From Xestospongia muta (Eukaryota > Porifera > Demospongiae > Haplosclerida > Petrosiidae): DNA of 64,000 nt. Within the stretch, counting starts at the first letter, position 1; each line of letters starts with the position of its first letter. Below, in pieces: positions 49,818-61,859 of this stretch. The translations under genes and the position numbers were made by a program. The notes beneath the pieces are model-generated. The model saw only the letters and a list, made by a program, of their open reading frames with translations, was not told where the DNA came from and did no database searches. The stretch lies in assembly GCA_963693285.1 (NCBI GenBank), contig OY848920.1:3857135-3921134 (forward strand), read 5' to 3'.

Positions 49818-50426
49818 CTAGTTTGAAAGATATCATTGAAGCTTTGAAGCAAAGTCACTTCCCAAATCATCGCTGGTCTCCTCTTGGTCTACAACTGGGT
49901 CTATTACAACCTACTCTGTCAGACATTAGAGCCAAGTATAGAGATGCTCCAGAGAGTTGTCTTCAGGAGTGTTTAACTCTGTGGTTGTGTAAAGCTGACA
50001 AGGTGACTGAGAGTGGAGGTCCTACATGGGACTCATTAGCTAGTGCTCTTAACAAGTTAGGAGAAAATGCTACTGCTTACAAAATAAAGGAATTTAGTAA
50101 GGAATTCATTATTGGTTTACATAATTTACTTCTTACAACAGAAGAGTCATTTACTCCTGCATGTCAAATGCTATAACAACACACTGACAGACTCTTACCT
50201 CTCATTCTTCCTGTGGAGATTGTTCAGATGTTATATGAAGAGAGAGTGATCTCTAAGGAAACATTAGATGAAGTGAATAGATTGGGAAGTGTACTAGGAG
50301 AAGGTCCATTGAGAGCACTGCATACTACAGTGTCTAAAGACCCAAATATTTTAAAAGTGTTCGCAAGTGTCTTGTTGAAATCTGAAGGAACAGTACAGAT
50401 TGCTAAAGATATACTCAAGGAATATG
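49818..50426 (+). CDS. Gene C2 exon: Death and CARD-like domains
   Basis: A 609-nt exon. The first half (LKDIIEALKQSHFPNHRWSP, then LGLQLGLLQPTLSDIRAKYR and CLTLWLCKADKV ... TWDSLASAL) is a Death domain. The second half (LLPLILPVEIVQMLYEERVI, then SKETLDEVNRLGSVLGEGPL and FASVLLKSEGTVQIAKDILK) has the spacing of a CARD-type Death fold. TAA at 50174-50176 divides them in the same frame. Confidence 0.75.
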
Positions 50427-53400
50427 GTAAATAATTTATATAATATTAATCTTCCATTATCACCTTTATAGAGCAAACATTTCCTTCCCGAGTCAATCTT
50501 CAGTGCATTTATCAGTATGATTTTGATCAAATGAAAGTAACCTTTGGAAATCTCATTGAAACAGTTTCACCTATCATTGAAGCTGGAATTCCTACATTGA
50601 AGGAGCTGATCAGATATCTTCGGAGATGTTTTCAAGATCTGAGACCTCAACTTACTACAGCCAAATCATTTGATGATGTGATGGAACTTGTACAAGATAA
50701 ATGTACCATTATTAATGTCTGCTGTTTGGAGGCTATTGTTGATCACTACAAGATCACAGCAGCTAAACCACACATTGAAGAATTCAAGACAGCTGTTGAT
50801 ACATTTTGTGAGAAGATCAAAACTGATATATGCCTTAAACAGAATTTCAAGATAGCTTCATTTTCTCATCATCTCACTTCTGAGACTATCGAGTTTGTGC
50901 TGGAGTGGGAGGCTGACAAATACACACTTAGAGATATCAAACACTTGCTATCAAAAGCATTTGGAGACATGGCTAAGTCTGTACAAGTTAGAGCAGTTAA
51001 TGATGGTAACTCCATCATTGTTACCTGCTATGCTACTCTAAGTTTGATGGAGTTCTTACTAATAGCAGCAGAGAGGAATCTTAACGTACTGAAAGAGAAT
51101 GGAGTGATAAAATTAACATTTGGCTATCACACCATTTTTGATAAACGTCAGAGAGATAAGGTAAGAGATGAGTAGTATTAGACAACAGTTACTACATGTA
51201 TTGTATATAGGAGATTAAGGATCTCAATCACAAACTGAAGTCAAGGGACACAATTATTAGAGAGATGACAACAGAAATGGATGATTTGAAATCACAACTT
51301 AGAAACAGTGAAGGTCAGTCCAACCTTGAAGTAATAGATATGGTGTTAGTCAAATACATTACGAAAAAAGCACAAGAGCCTATGTCTTGAATGTTTTCAA
51401 TACACATTTTATCAGATTTATTCTTATGTTTTTTGGTATAACATTTGATATCCTAACAGTCTTAGAGACCTGACTTCATCAATTAATACCACAATCAACA
51501 AACACTTAATTGATGTAACACATCTATCATGTAAATTAACTTTATGGTACAATATGACCAACACTGTATGGTAGTGCCTTTAATACAATTATTCATTGAA
51601 CAATAAACTATTAAGAGTTCATATGTCCATCAGTAGATTGAGTCTATAAAGGAACATATACCATTTAGTACACTAGTGTATCAATAATAATAGGATCTCT
51701 TTTGTCCTAGAGACAGAAAATTACTTTATTAGTTCTATTTGAATACTGTTGTGCTAGCTCTTTGTTAAATAATTGTACATAAATATTATGTGTAATTATT
51801 TTTACTACTGTCAAATATTTTGTAAAGATGAAAAACTAATGAAAGAAAGGGAGATTGAAGAAATGTACCAAGGAAAGAAAGGTAGTAATGTCTTATTCAT
51901 GTAACACAGCTTGTATCATTGTATTGATCTCATATACTGTAGCTACTGAAGAGGAATTAAATTTAGTGAAACAAAAGTTAGAACAGAAAGAAAGAGAGAT
52001 TAATGACTTGACATCATTGTTAGCAATGAAGGAAGGTAAGAAATCTGATGTAATGATGAATTTTGTGATACTTTTAACATTTTATATCAACAATAAATGC
52101 TTCTCTCTTTATAGCTCTTGAAGAGGAACTAGACACACTTAAAAACAAAATACTAGAAACGTCTAGTATCACTGAAACTAAAGGTAAGCTCTTAACAACA
52201 AGTATTGTGTACACACTTGCTCTCTCTTGTTTATAGAATCTGAGTTGAAACAATTGTTAGAAGCAAGTACTAAAATGAACAGAGCAAAAATTTTACAGAT
52301 AGAACAGTTAACAAATACCATCAAGGAAAAAGAAAGTGAGATGTTGTTAATAATGTACACACTATTGTATTAATGAGATATTCCATAGTCTTTGAGAAGG
52401 AGTTATTGTCAGTGTCTGTTGAGAGACAAGGAGAGATAGAGACACTACAAGAAATAATAACAACGTTGAGATTACAGCTAAGAGAGAGAGACAAACAGAT
52501 TGAGGAGTTAAAGCAAAGCTTGAAAGGTAATTGATATTAGTAGATAATTGTTACTTCTCATTATATGACATTGTTACTAAATTTAGCATTTATACAAAAG
52601 CCTCAGAAACCATTAACTGATGAAGGACTTCATAAGTCTAGTCAAGAAGAGTCCACACTATCTATCAATGGTAAGTGTCATAGTACCATATCTATGTCTT
52701 AGGATGTGTCCATTAACCATAAATGGAAATGTTATTTTAGCATGAGCTTAAACCATGTAATCACATGTTGTTATTTACAAATAAACTATTTTGGTGACAG
52801 ATATGGACAAGTCAATGACTTCTAAACAACTTTACAGATTTGGTTCTTAATTAGTCTCACTCACCTTTTCGTTATTAGCCTAGTCCTGATCATCTCCTTG
52901 TAACATTTAATACCACATGATAAAATTGTACAACCACAAAAGTTAGCCACCACTTTGTCTACAAAAGCATATACCTTATATGGTATTATAAGATAAGGAC
53001 TTGTCATAACAGATAGTACATGTTAGTGTATAAATGTTGAATACTCCTTCTCTTTTTCATCCACTCCTGACTACATATATTATACAAACTATATTGTCAT
53101 TACTTATTGTAGAGTCTTCAGTATATGAGTTGAGAGATGAGGCAAAGGGTTCAACTGATGATAAAGAGTCAGGTTATGGTATGTTATGTTTTGATGTTTC
53201 ATAAAGTTACATTATAATGATGTATTAGTGGTCTATACAGAAGCTGTTGTCAAACGTTCTTTCACCAAAGAATATCCTGTGCAATTAACTCTAAATGTTG
53301 GAGATGTTATCAAAAATGCCATTAAGGTATGGAGACATTCTTTTTGTCTATCCATTCATTATGTCAACATATTATTTAAAGATCATTTCTAATTATATTA

Positions 53401-54439
53401 TATATTTTGATAGATTGAAGAAGGATGGTGTGAGGGGACTCTGAATGGAGTCTATGGGATGTTCCCTATAAATTTTACAGAACTACAACTTGCTGAATCT
53501 GAAATATCTCATGATGATCCCAAATTAGGAGGTAATCCCTGTAATTTGTTCATTAGAACTTATTTTATAATGTTTTGTATAGTACAGTTTGTAACACTAT
53601 ATATTATATGTGTACACTATATCTACATACTAACTCTGTTTATAACAGGACATACTGGAAGAGTTGAGTGGAGAGATGATATAAAGAATGTTTGGCTTAT
53701 CTCACCAACCATTGAACAAGGTGAAGAGGTTGTTAGCACATTAATAAAAGAACAACAAACCAAAGGAAGTAGATGGGAAATTCATCTCAGATCATCATCT
53801 CCTGAAAGTGCTCTTGTAATTATTAGCAATCTCAGTAAGTGTGCAGTGTGGACACTTGATATACACAGCACTCCATTGGACAGTGTATGTATGTCAACAT
53901 TATCAGCAGAGCTACAAACTACTAATAAAACAATAATAAACCTATATCTTTGCTACTCTTTACTTACTGGTGGTATCAAACAAATCAGTGATGCTCTCTT
54001 TACCAATACTACTCTTAAGTTGTTATCGTTGATTAATGTTACTATCACAGATGAAGATACCAGTAACTTATCTACCATGTTAAGTATTAATAAGACATTG
54101 GATGGATTAGAACTCTACAACTGTAACATGACTGATAATGGTATCCGATATATCTGTGATCGCCTTACTAAAAACCAAACGCTAACTGTGTTGGACATCA
54201 GCTATAATCCTCAGATCACTCCAGTCAATACCAGTACAATAGCTGAACTAATAAATACAACTAAATCATTAACAGAACTACGTGTCCATGGTACTTCACT
54301 GAACAATGATGATATCAAGACTATTTGTACTGTACTCATTGAAAATACTACATTACAGAAACTACTCTTATCCAAACAACATGAAGAGTATTGTATGAAG
54401 TTAGACAGTTATCAAGTTATTAAAGACAGACTTTATTAG
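49818..54439 (+). CDS. Gene C2: Death/CARD-like/coiled-coil/SH3/LRR protein
   Basis: Exons: 49818-50426, 50472-51160, 51211-51313, 51828-51881, 51943-52035, 52115-52183, 52237-52335, 52389-52526, 52587-52670, 53113-53178, 53241-53326, 53414-53531, 53649-54439, all with GT-AG borders and agreeing phases (about 999 codons to a TAG). Order: Death, CARD-like, an unnamed 225-residue domain, a long coiled coil spread over six small exons, an SH3 split over two exons, then leucine-rich repeats. One in-frame TAA (50174-50176) sits between Death and CARD-like parts, where CAA would fit. The first exon starts in phase 1, so a 5' exon is missing. Probably a scaffold that links Death-fold signalling to SH3 and LRR interactions. 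AATAAA follows at 54496. Confidence 0.7.
50472..51160 (+). CDS. Gene C2 exon: unnamed domain
   Basis: A 689-nt exon, phase 1 to 0, of about 229 residues: TFPSRVNLQCIYQYDFDQMK, FDDVMELVQDKCTIINVCCL, ETIEFVLEWEADKYTLRDIK, GNSIIVTCYATLSLMEFLLI and a Lys/Arg-rich end. Mostly helical with a beta-like end. I do not recognise a named family. It links the Death-fold exon to the coiled coil. Confidence 0.65.
51211..52526 (+). CDS. Gene C2 coiled-coil exons
   Basis: Six small exons (51211-51313, 51828-51881, 51943-52035, 52115-52183, 52237-52335, 52389-52526), nearly all phase 1-1, encode heptad-rich sequence such as EEELNLVKQKLEQKEREIND, LEEELDTLKNKI and EIETLQEIITTLRLQLRERD. Likely a dimerisation or oligomerisation rod. 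One exon per few heptads suggests growth by exon duplication. Confidence 0.7.
52587..53178 (+). CDS. Gene C2 linker exons
   Basis: Two phase 1-1 exons: 52587-52670 (AFIQKPQKPLTDEGLHKSSQ) and 53113-53178 (ESSVYELRDEAKGSTDDKES). Disordered, polar, between coiled coil and SH3. Confidence 0.6.
53241..53531 (+). CDS. Gene C2 SH3 domain (two exons)
   Basis: 53241-53326 encodes EAVVKRSFTKEYPVQLTLNV and GDVIKNAIK; 53414-53531 encodes IEEGWCEGTLNGVYGMFPIN and FTELQL. Together they give the ALYDY-like start, the E/D-GW and the G.FP.N.. end of an SH3 fold. The phase-0 intron splits it in the middle. Confidence 0.75.
53649..54439 (+). CDS. Gene C2 last exon: leucine-rich repeats
   Basis: A 791-nt exon from acceptor TATAACAG to TAG. 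It begins GHTGRVEWRDDIKNVWLISP and contains NLR-type repeats (LELYNCNMTDNGIRYICDRL, LTVLDISYNPQITPV, LTELRVHGTSLNNDDIKTIC). It ends VIKDRLY and a stop. It is the intact paralogue of the C1 LRR exon (48340-49132). Confidence 0.8.
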
Positions 54440-54495
54440 ACAGAATTTATTAGACTCATTCCCATGTGCAGACGTCTGGGATTCAGACTAGTGCA

Positions 54496-54501
54496 AATAA
54501 A
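54496..54501 (+). terminator. Poly(A) signal after gene C2
   Basis: AATAAA 57 bp after the stop codon. Confidence 0.5.
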
Positions 54502-54711
54502 CAATACTACATGTTATTATAATAATAACAATTAATACATGTAAATAATATCATAATATAATAACTGTACTAACAATATATACACACAATAGACAAAGGA
54601 AATACAATTTAATTATGATGTCATAATGACAACTTTGAAGATCATTGTAAATACTTGTTTATTGAATGTGGTAACAAGTGGTGGGTGGAGTCAGTGGGTC
54701 TGGTCATTATA

Positions 54712-55241
54712 TCAGAAATTAAATCCTCCAGAAGGCATACTTTGAGTAGCAGGAGCAAATTGAAGTTGTCCTGATATAGTAGAGGGTACCAGAGTGGATA
54801 CCTCATCATTCTGAGAGAGAGAGAAAACATTAACAACTAATAATACAATGTCCCTATATTGTCCATTAGAGAGAGTGTGCACACAGTGGGTGTGGCTTAC
54901 ATTTAACATGTTAGAGATAGTGTCCAAGATTGAGTTTGAGGGCTCCCATTTCTAGGGCATAGAGTATTTGAGGGACTGTACCCCCGGCTATCAGATTAGT
55001 GATAGCCCATACTACCTTCTTTGAGTTCGGAACTCACCCTGTATAATGGATGAATAGATGTAAATGGATGAATAGCTACATGGAATGGATATATAAACAA
55101 TGATGAAAGTATGGTCACATAATCACACCCACTCACCTTAATTAGTATATTAATTAAAGGAGGTAACAAGTTAGAATCAATAACTGATTGTATCTGTCCT
55201 TGTTGTCCAGCTGTTATATTAGATATTGTCCATGCTGCCTC
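54712..55241 (-). pseudogene. Importin-alpha 3' exons, partial and damaged
   Basis: Three minus-strand exons, all multiples of three. 55241-55137 reads [20 protein letters not shown], then [15 protein letters not shown]. 55038-54901 starts GEFRTQ and, after a frame break, reads [20 protein letters not shown]. 54810-54712 reads NDEVSTLVPSTISGQLQFAP ... GGFNF and a stop. These are armadillo repeats and the C terminus of importin alpha, the adaptor that carries nuclear-localisation cargo. The middle exon has at least one missing base and a garbled end (normal text returns in another frame as NSILDTISNMLN). The N-terminal IBB domain and the earlier repeats are absent from the window. Probably a truncated duplicate. 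Confidence 0.7.
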
Positions 55242-55411
55242 CTATATAATGGATAAATAAAATAGATGAATGGATACATGGAAAGAAAATGAATGAATGA
55301 TATATGACTACTAAATCAACGGACAGATGATTTATGTAACTCTTTGTCCATTAATCCATTCATTAAATTATTCATCTATTCATTCATTCGTACACAATCC
55401 TCACCACTTAC

Positions 55412-55567
55412 CTTGATGTACTATCATTGTTAGTAATACTAGTAAGATTGATAGTACCTTTGTTAGTTTCACATACACAGGTAGGTTGTCCTGTAGGTGG
55501 AGTACATGGTATGAGATCTTGACCTGTCACATGAAGTAAGAGATAGAGAAAGAGGTACATAAACATT
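55412..55567 (-). CDS. Orphan first exon of a secreted or membrane protein
   Basis: From an ATG at about 55567 it reads MFMYLFLYLLLHVTGQ (signal peptide), then DLIPCTPPTGQPTCVCETNK and GTINLTSITNNDSTS, ending at donor GTAAGT. The cysteine motif is like the start of extracellular domains, but no family is named with confidence. No following exon was found before the importin exons, so the rest of the gene is missing or lies in the wrong order. Confidence 0.45.
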
Positions 55568-55599
55568 TTAATAGTTTGCAAAGCAGCCACACCCTATAG

Positions 55600-57880
55600 A
55601 TAGTGAAGCCACAACTCTGGTTGCTATGAATATTAATATTATCACATTATCCCCTATAGCAGACTTAGCCTCAAATTCCTGGGCCTCACATTTCTAAGAA
55701 AACCACTTCAAGGACATTCTAACGCCTATTCAATTGGATTATTTGAATGCAAGGCTGGAAGCAGTGGTTGTATGTGGAAGAAGTTAGTGTTTAGGTTTGC
55801 TTACATATGAAAACATCATTGGTTCACTTCACTAGGTTATTTTAGTATATAATGTATGAACTGAGAATATAGCAATCAGGTCAGCAGTGCTAGCTGTGTT
55901 TCACTGTCAGAACTAAGTATACAAATGAAGGTAATCCTTGAGATTTAGTACAAAATGAACAACTAACTGAAATTCTGATATCTTTTCCTAACCTACAAGG
56001 AGATGTGTTGATCTAAATTAATAGATCAACTTGTCTCCTGTGTCCAGATATCAGTGGTCAACTGTAACATAATAGTTTCATTACTTCCTACTCAATTGTG
56101 ATAAGTTTGATCAATGCTTTGTGAGGATTGTAAGAACTTGAAATACATGCTAAACACAGATTAAGTATAGGTATTGCTAACTTATTTTATACTGAAGTAG
56201 TCATTACCCCACAGGCTTCACTGTCACCTTGCTGTATTATATGGACTGTCTAGTGATAAGTATGGAGATATAGTAAGTATTGTGATATGACAGTAGTTCA
56301 TTGGGTGCATATACCTGGACACAGACAAACCAGTTTACTTTGACCAGATCTTTCTCCTTCTAGGGTGGGAGTGGTCAGGGTATGCTAGACTAAGTCTACA
56401 TGTCTCACAATAGACCAAAAGGGCAGCTAGATATTTAATAGCAAATATTAAATATAGTAAAAGATCTATATTATTTATGGAGGTGTACAGTACTGATAAT
56501 AATACTGACTGTTTATGACCAGGATGAACTTGATATTTCAGTATGATGCACTAGCTTTAAGTAACCAAAATTTAGTCCATACATGACCAGCTCAAATTAT
56601 TGTTTAAAACACCAGAGGAAGATGTTTATACCAGAGATTAGGTGATATTCATTTATCATACCCACTAGCAAACATGAAACACTGCTAAGCACAACAGTGA
56701 AAGATCCTTAAGTTATAACTTCAAGCATATCCATAGGACATTTCATCTTAAATCATTTGTGAAGTTTTTTCTATTCGCCTTTAACTCAGTATTAACATTA
56801 GAATGTTGCATACATTTTAGCATCCTTCACTCACGAGTTCACTGTTCACTTTTGACCTTAGGTTATTATGTAATCATGAATACTATCAATTATTTGATGA
56901 CAATAGATCAACTATTAAAAATTAATTTAAAGTTCATTATTCTGATATATGAGCTACTAATGGAATTATTGTCAACAACAGCTAGTCCTATTATTGTTAA
57001 TATATAGATGTTGTTATTATTAACCCATTCACTTTGTGTCATTTTGTTATCTATAGATTCAGGTGATACAAACCAAAATGGAGTAGCATCAAACATGTTT
57101 ACTAGATTGGCTGTTTAGCAGTATGATATTAGGTAATAGGTATACATTTTAATGTTTAACAGTCCAATTGTGTAAGATATCTTCTATATAGCCTCTCTTC
57201 CTCAGCCTATATGCAATGAAATTTACCACTTTAAGAAACAACTAAAGAGTAATATATCACAATATATACTCAACCCTATTCTATTACAAATTAATCTTTA
57301 TACTTTTATGTACTGTCATTTTAACAGAAGGCAGCTTGACCACAAATGTGAGGCTATTCTTTCTGCCATACCCAATGTATAACTTCATGACAATATACAT
57401 GTATTTTTTGCTAGGAAAGAAGAGCTAGCCTTTTTAGCTTAAAATTCCTGTTAAAGCTGAAGTATTTGCTGAATTACTAAAAGACAACATTAGAAGCTAA
57501 TAACATGTACAGAACATTGATATCAAGACTTTTCTGTATTAGAATCCATTTTGTGATGAAATACTGGAGTGAGTGGCTCTAAATCACAATGCCTTTGACT
57601 CTGATTTGTAAAATGATTCAATCCATTAACTCTTCTATACTCAGTCAAGAGTTGTATGTAGGTGCATTGCAAAAGCCAATCATACTGTAATTACACTTTA
57701 TTTAATTGTTACCTGGACCAAAAGCGTAATTGCAATCTCATTGGTCAATAACAGTAAAACTTACAATTTATTTTTGTATATACACTACACTCCGCTCACG
57801 TTGAGAATGCTGCAGCTTATCTAATAAATGAGCTACGTCATCAGCATAAATTGGGTGTGGCATTGTACTTGCAAAGTTCT
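55600..57880. other. Intergenic, no gene seen
   Basis: Only short chance open frames. Around 57720-57860 the sequence becomes richer in CpG and has CRE-like TACGTCA and ACTCCGCTCACGTTGA motifs similar to those near 44.3 kb. Confidence 0.45.
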
Positions 57881-57884
57881 TGCA

Positions 57885-59120
57885 TAGATTGTATAGACTA
57901 CGTAACCGGGATTGGAAACGGATCACGTGATCCCATAGAACTGAATGAACATTCGAAAACGCACTCCGTGTCCAAAGAAATCAATTATTTTTATTACCTG
58001 ACATTGTAAACTGGACACACTATTACCAGTATTATATTACTCTATGAAGACATTAATATGATTTTTATTTATCAAAGCATTGACTATATAATTTTTTTAT
58101 GTTCTATTATTAAAAGTAGTTAATAACACAGACATTCACTTTTAAATTACTTATTTTACGATGAAAATAGCACTAAAAATACTTTTGCAGCTCTTTCATC
58201 TTACAGCATTGTTATTACTAAAAGATTTAGGACGAAATATTTAGAACAAATAAGAACACGTTGGTTTAGACTGTTTTTTCTAAATAAAGTCGGGCTATTT
58301 TTATGGAAAACACTAAAACAACATAAAATAGAGGTGCACTTTTGGGACTATAGCCATTGTTTTAAGCTATGTAGACATAAATTACAACTTTTCATATGGA
58401 GATGAAGGATTGCTGTGTTGGTTTAGCTTGTTATAATTTGCTTTGGCAATCTCCTGTCACAGTTATGTAAGATACAAAATACCCGTAACATATTCAGTAC
58501 AAAAATTAAATATAGTGCACTAAAATAATTATTAATAAATATTTTCCTTTCAAATGGTAAAAGAAAATTCAGACTGTACTATAGAAAGCACAGGCCAATA
58601 TAATAGATCTTTTATAGGAATTAGTACTAGTGACTAGGATAGTTATCCCACTAAATATTTGATCAGTAATGTACTGATACACGACAGGATTGTTTGAGCA
58701 ACTAATCGATGCTTGAATGAAACTACACCATGTAGACCTAAAGTGCTCTGACATCCTGATGTCATGGTATCTTTCCCATATTCTCTCCCTTTTTGTTGTG
58801 ATATTCTTACAATTATCTTGTTCAAGAGTGGATGACAGATCATGTACTAGGCTGATTGCAAATGTTGATACAATCTCCCTGTTTTCAGATCTAGAACACC
58901 ATTTAACAGGAGGTTTGCACTATCTAACACTAATAAATATTTATTATAAACTAACACTTAATTAAAGAAAAATTCCGAAAATACTACATGCTCGTTTCAG
59001 AAGAAACAGGAGCACTGCAAGCCATAGTTTACATATATGCTTGTCAGGTAAAGATGACAAGGAGTGTACCAGATGTACGTGGGCGTTTCCATCCCGGTTA
59101 CGTAGTCTATACTATCTATG
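57885..59120 (-). mobile_element. DNA-transposon-like element with terminal inverted repeats
   Basis: The left end (about 57885-57945) and right end (about 59075-59120) are inverted repeats sharing TATAGACTACGTAACCGGGA, T/TGGAAACG and CACGT. The 1.2-kb interior has a minus-strand stretch (about 58900-58569) reading TFAISLVHDLSSTLEQDN, ERIWERYHDIRMSEHFRSTW and NPVVYQYITDQIF. This looks like a remnant of a transposon-encoded protein, but I cannot name the family. Target duplication not resolved. Confidence 0.5.
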
Positions 59121-59124
59121 GTTC

Positions 59125-60160
59125 TTGTGAGTTAGATTGAAGCATTTTGTGTTTCTTTGTTACTGTTTCTTCTCTTATCTACCTTACTTTTTAAAGATAA
59201 TTATTTTTGACAGTTTCTAAACTTTTCTGATGAAGCTGGAAAATGATTGCTTGAATATTCGTTAATAATATGCAAATTTTACCTGACAACAGTCATGATA
59301 GAATGCAAAGAATGCCATTCACTTTATATAAGTGTACTAGTTTGCAGCTTTCTTAAATAACTATTTTTTATAGTCCTCTTGTTTTGATAAATTGGCAGAC
59401 TTGTAAGGCCTTTGAATGGTGTAAACCAGTTCTCTCTAAGTCAATCCTAGCCAGAGTAATAACACTAAGTTAATGGTCATTCTCAACATGAACAGAGTAT
59501 AGTGTATGGTTACATTGGTTGATTTCTTTATTAGTTTCAAATGTTATACACAACAATAATTAACACACTCAAAACAGACATATAAGTACTATATACATAT
59601 AACACATGATCAACAACAATGTGAGGATCACTTGACATGCTTTGTGCATCAGGTAGAATAACAAAACATAAGAGTGAAACATGATCATGTCATTCAATGA
59701 ATTAGTATGTACAATCTGTGTGGTTGACTACTATTGACATACTAATTGGGTGAGAAATATGATGATATAAGGATACTGCATTCATTTTAACTATATAAGG
59801 AGATTTAAGAATTACTAGGAATATATATAATTTAGAACAATGTAAACCACAAGAAAATAGTTTATTTTAATATTTTATTTTTTATTTATTTAATATATTT
59901 ATATTGACACATACATTTACATGTATAAGTCAATATAAATGTACATCTACCATAACAGTTACTTGAACAATCTGATTTTGTATATCTTGGAATAAAAATA
60001 AATACTAAAACAACACTATTAATGCAAACATAATTACTCCTTAATTGTTATAACATATTTTAAATGTAGTAATAATAATATTTTATGCTCTCAAATTAAT
60101 TAGATTACATACCTTGATACTTAGAGTATATCTCTGGTTTAGTAAGGTAGTTACGTATTT
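59125..60160. other. Intergenic, no gene seen
   Basis: AT-rich, with no exon or repeat boundary recognised. Confidence 0.45.
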
Positions 60161-61240
60161 TGCATGCAATTAAAGCATGTCCCACTATTGTTCCCTCCAG
60201 GTTGTTTATTATGGGGTTCTTGTGTCATAGTATCTGTTGCTGGACATAATACTGTTCTCCATCAACTTCATGAAACACATCCAGGAATTGCATAATTAAA
60301 AATGATAGCTAGTTTATTGGTAGGGATTCTGATATCAAAAACAAAAGTGCAAGTTTGCAATACTTAACAGTCTAATTGTCCACTTTCTACCAGAGTGCCT
60401 TTACAATTTTGGAAGTTCCCTCGACAACCTTGAACCAGAGTTGATGTTGATCATGTTTGACTGCTTTTGGGCAAACATTTCTTCCTTTTTAAAGATGCTC
60501 ATTCAAAATGTTTCGAAGTTCATATTGTAGATTCTATCTCTTCTGAACTTATCAAGAAACTTAAGCAACTTTTCTCAACACATTGTTCACTAGAACAACA
60601 ACTTTCTGATAATGGAACTGCCTTTACCAGTCCTATCTTTCAGTTATTTATGAACCAATGTGATATGAAGTACATCCAGACCACTCCTTATCATCCCAGT
60701 TCTAATATCCTCGCTGGATATTCAGTAAAAGCATTTAAACATGTTTAAGGAAGCTAGAAGGAAATGTCAAGTGTTGCCTTCTTACATTTTATCATGTTAT
60801 CATGTTATATCACACTCAACCATGGATTGTCCCCAGCAGAACTTCCAATTGGTAGATGATTACAAGCTCAAAATTAGATCTTATCCATGAAGACCTTTCT
60901 CACAAGGTGTCAAATATACATAACCAACTTGTGTCAACAAAAAACTATGTACCTTCAATATAAGAGATCAAGTGCTTGCACATAATTATTATGAACCCCT
61001 TAAGTGGAATTTTGCAGAAATTATTCGAATTACTGGTCGCCTATCATATATGATGAAAACTGCATTTGACATCATTTTGTGTAGTCATGTTGACCAATTA
61101 CGTTATCATTTCTCTGGTAGTAATGTCAGGATTCTGTCTCTTTCGAAGTTGATGAGTTGCCTATGCCTAATTCAACAACAAACATTGATACCCCTTCTTC
61201 TCCTACGGTTAGTTCTAACTCATCAACTCTCCTTTGTTTG
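60160..61240 (+). mobile_element. Ty3/Gypsy retrotransposon pol 3' remnant
   Basis: It shows the H2C2 region of integrase (QLHETHPGIA), then the integrase core in a degraded frame (HFFLFKDAHSKCFEVHIVDS, LSDNGTAFTSPIF, TTPYHPSSN). The C-terminal region follows (LDLIHEDLSHKVSN, LAHNYYEPLKWNFAEIIRIT, HVDQLRYHFSGSNV). The order and motifs (DNG.aFtS, PYHP.sN, DQLR) are of Ty3/Gypsy elements. Stops and frameshifts break it; protease, RT and RNase H are not present nearby. Confidence 0.8.
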
Positions 61241-61296
61241 ACTCATGTTCATAAACCAATTACTCAATTCAGCCCTTTTATGTCTAGCTAGATGGA

Positions 61297-61342
61297 GAAA
61301 GTGTGATAAGCTGAAACACAAATTATACTTTGTATTCTGTGT

Positions 61343-61385
<43 letters not shown>

Positions 61386-61560
61386 GGTTAGTTATCTAAC
61401 TATTGTTTGTTGAATCCATATAAGTGTTGTGTATTTAACTGTTTTGTACAAGATCGTCAGTTGAGAGTTGTCTTAGTTGTTGTTGAGTTGTTCGAAAAAT
61501 ATAGTTAATTACTTTCATCCATTTTCTTAATCACTACAATTTCATTACCACATACCTGTA
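61297..61560 (+). repeat. Probable 3' LTR of the Gypsy remnant
   Basis: A purine stretch (GGAGAAAG) is followed by TGTGATAAGC, a usual LTR start after a polypurine tract. The segment ends near a CA about 260 bp later. It includes an (ATT)n run. No second LTR is in the window to confirm the borders. Confidence 0.4.
61344..61385. repeat. (ATT)n microsatellite
   Basis: About 13 ATT triplets. Confidence 0.9.
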
Positions 61561-61859
61561 CATAAATAAAGAGATCAAAATGATAAGAAGGTTAGAATAA
61601 ATTTAGGCTACCCTCAGAAAATCTAACCAGTTAAGCCACTAATATGTTTGCACATATTAGTGATAATTTAAAAGCCAAAAACAAGACAACTATATTTACA
61701 AGAATGTAAAATGACCACATGTGACCACGTGACTACTCTAGATGACATGGTATAACAATGATTGGTATGTAATGACTTTAATAATTAACTCAAAGAGTCT
61801 AAAACTAACTGATACTAATTAAAAGTAACAAAAACAAAAACGCTGAGTATTATCTACTA

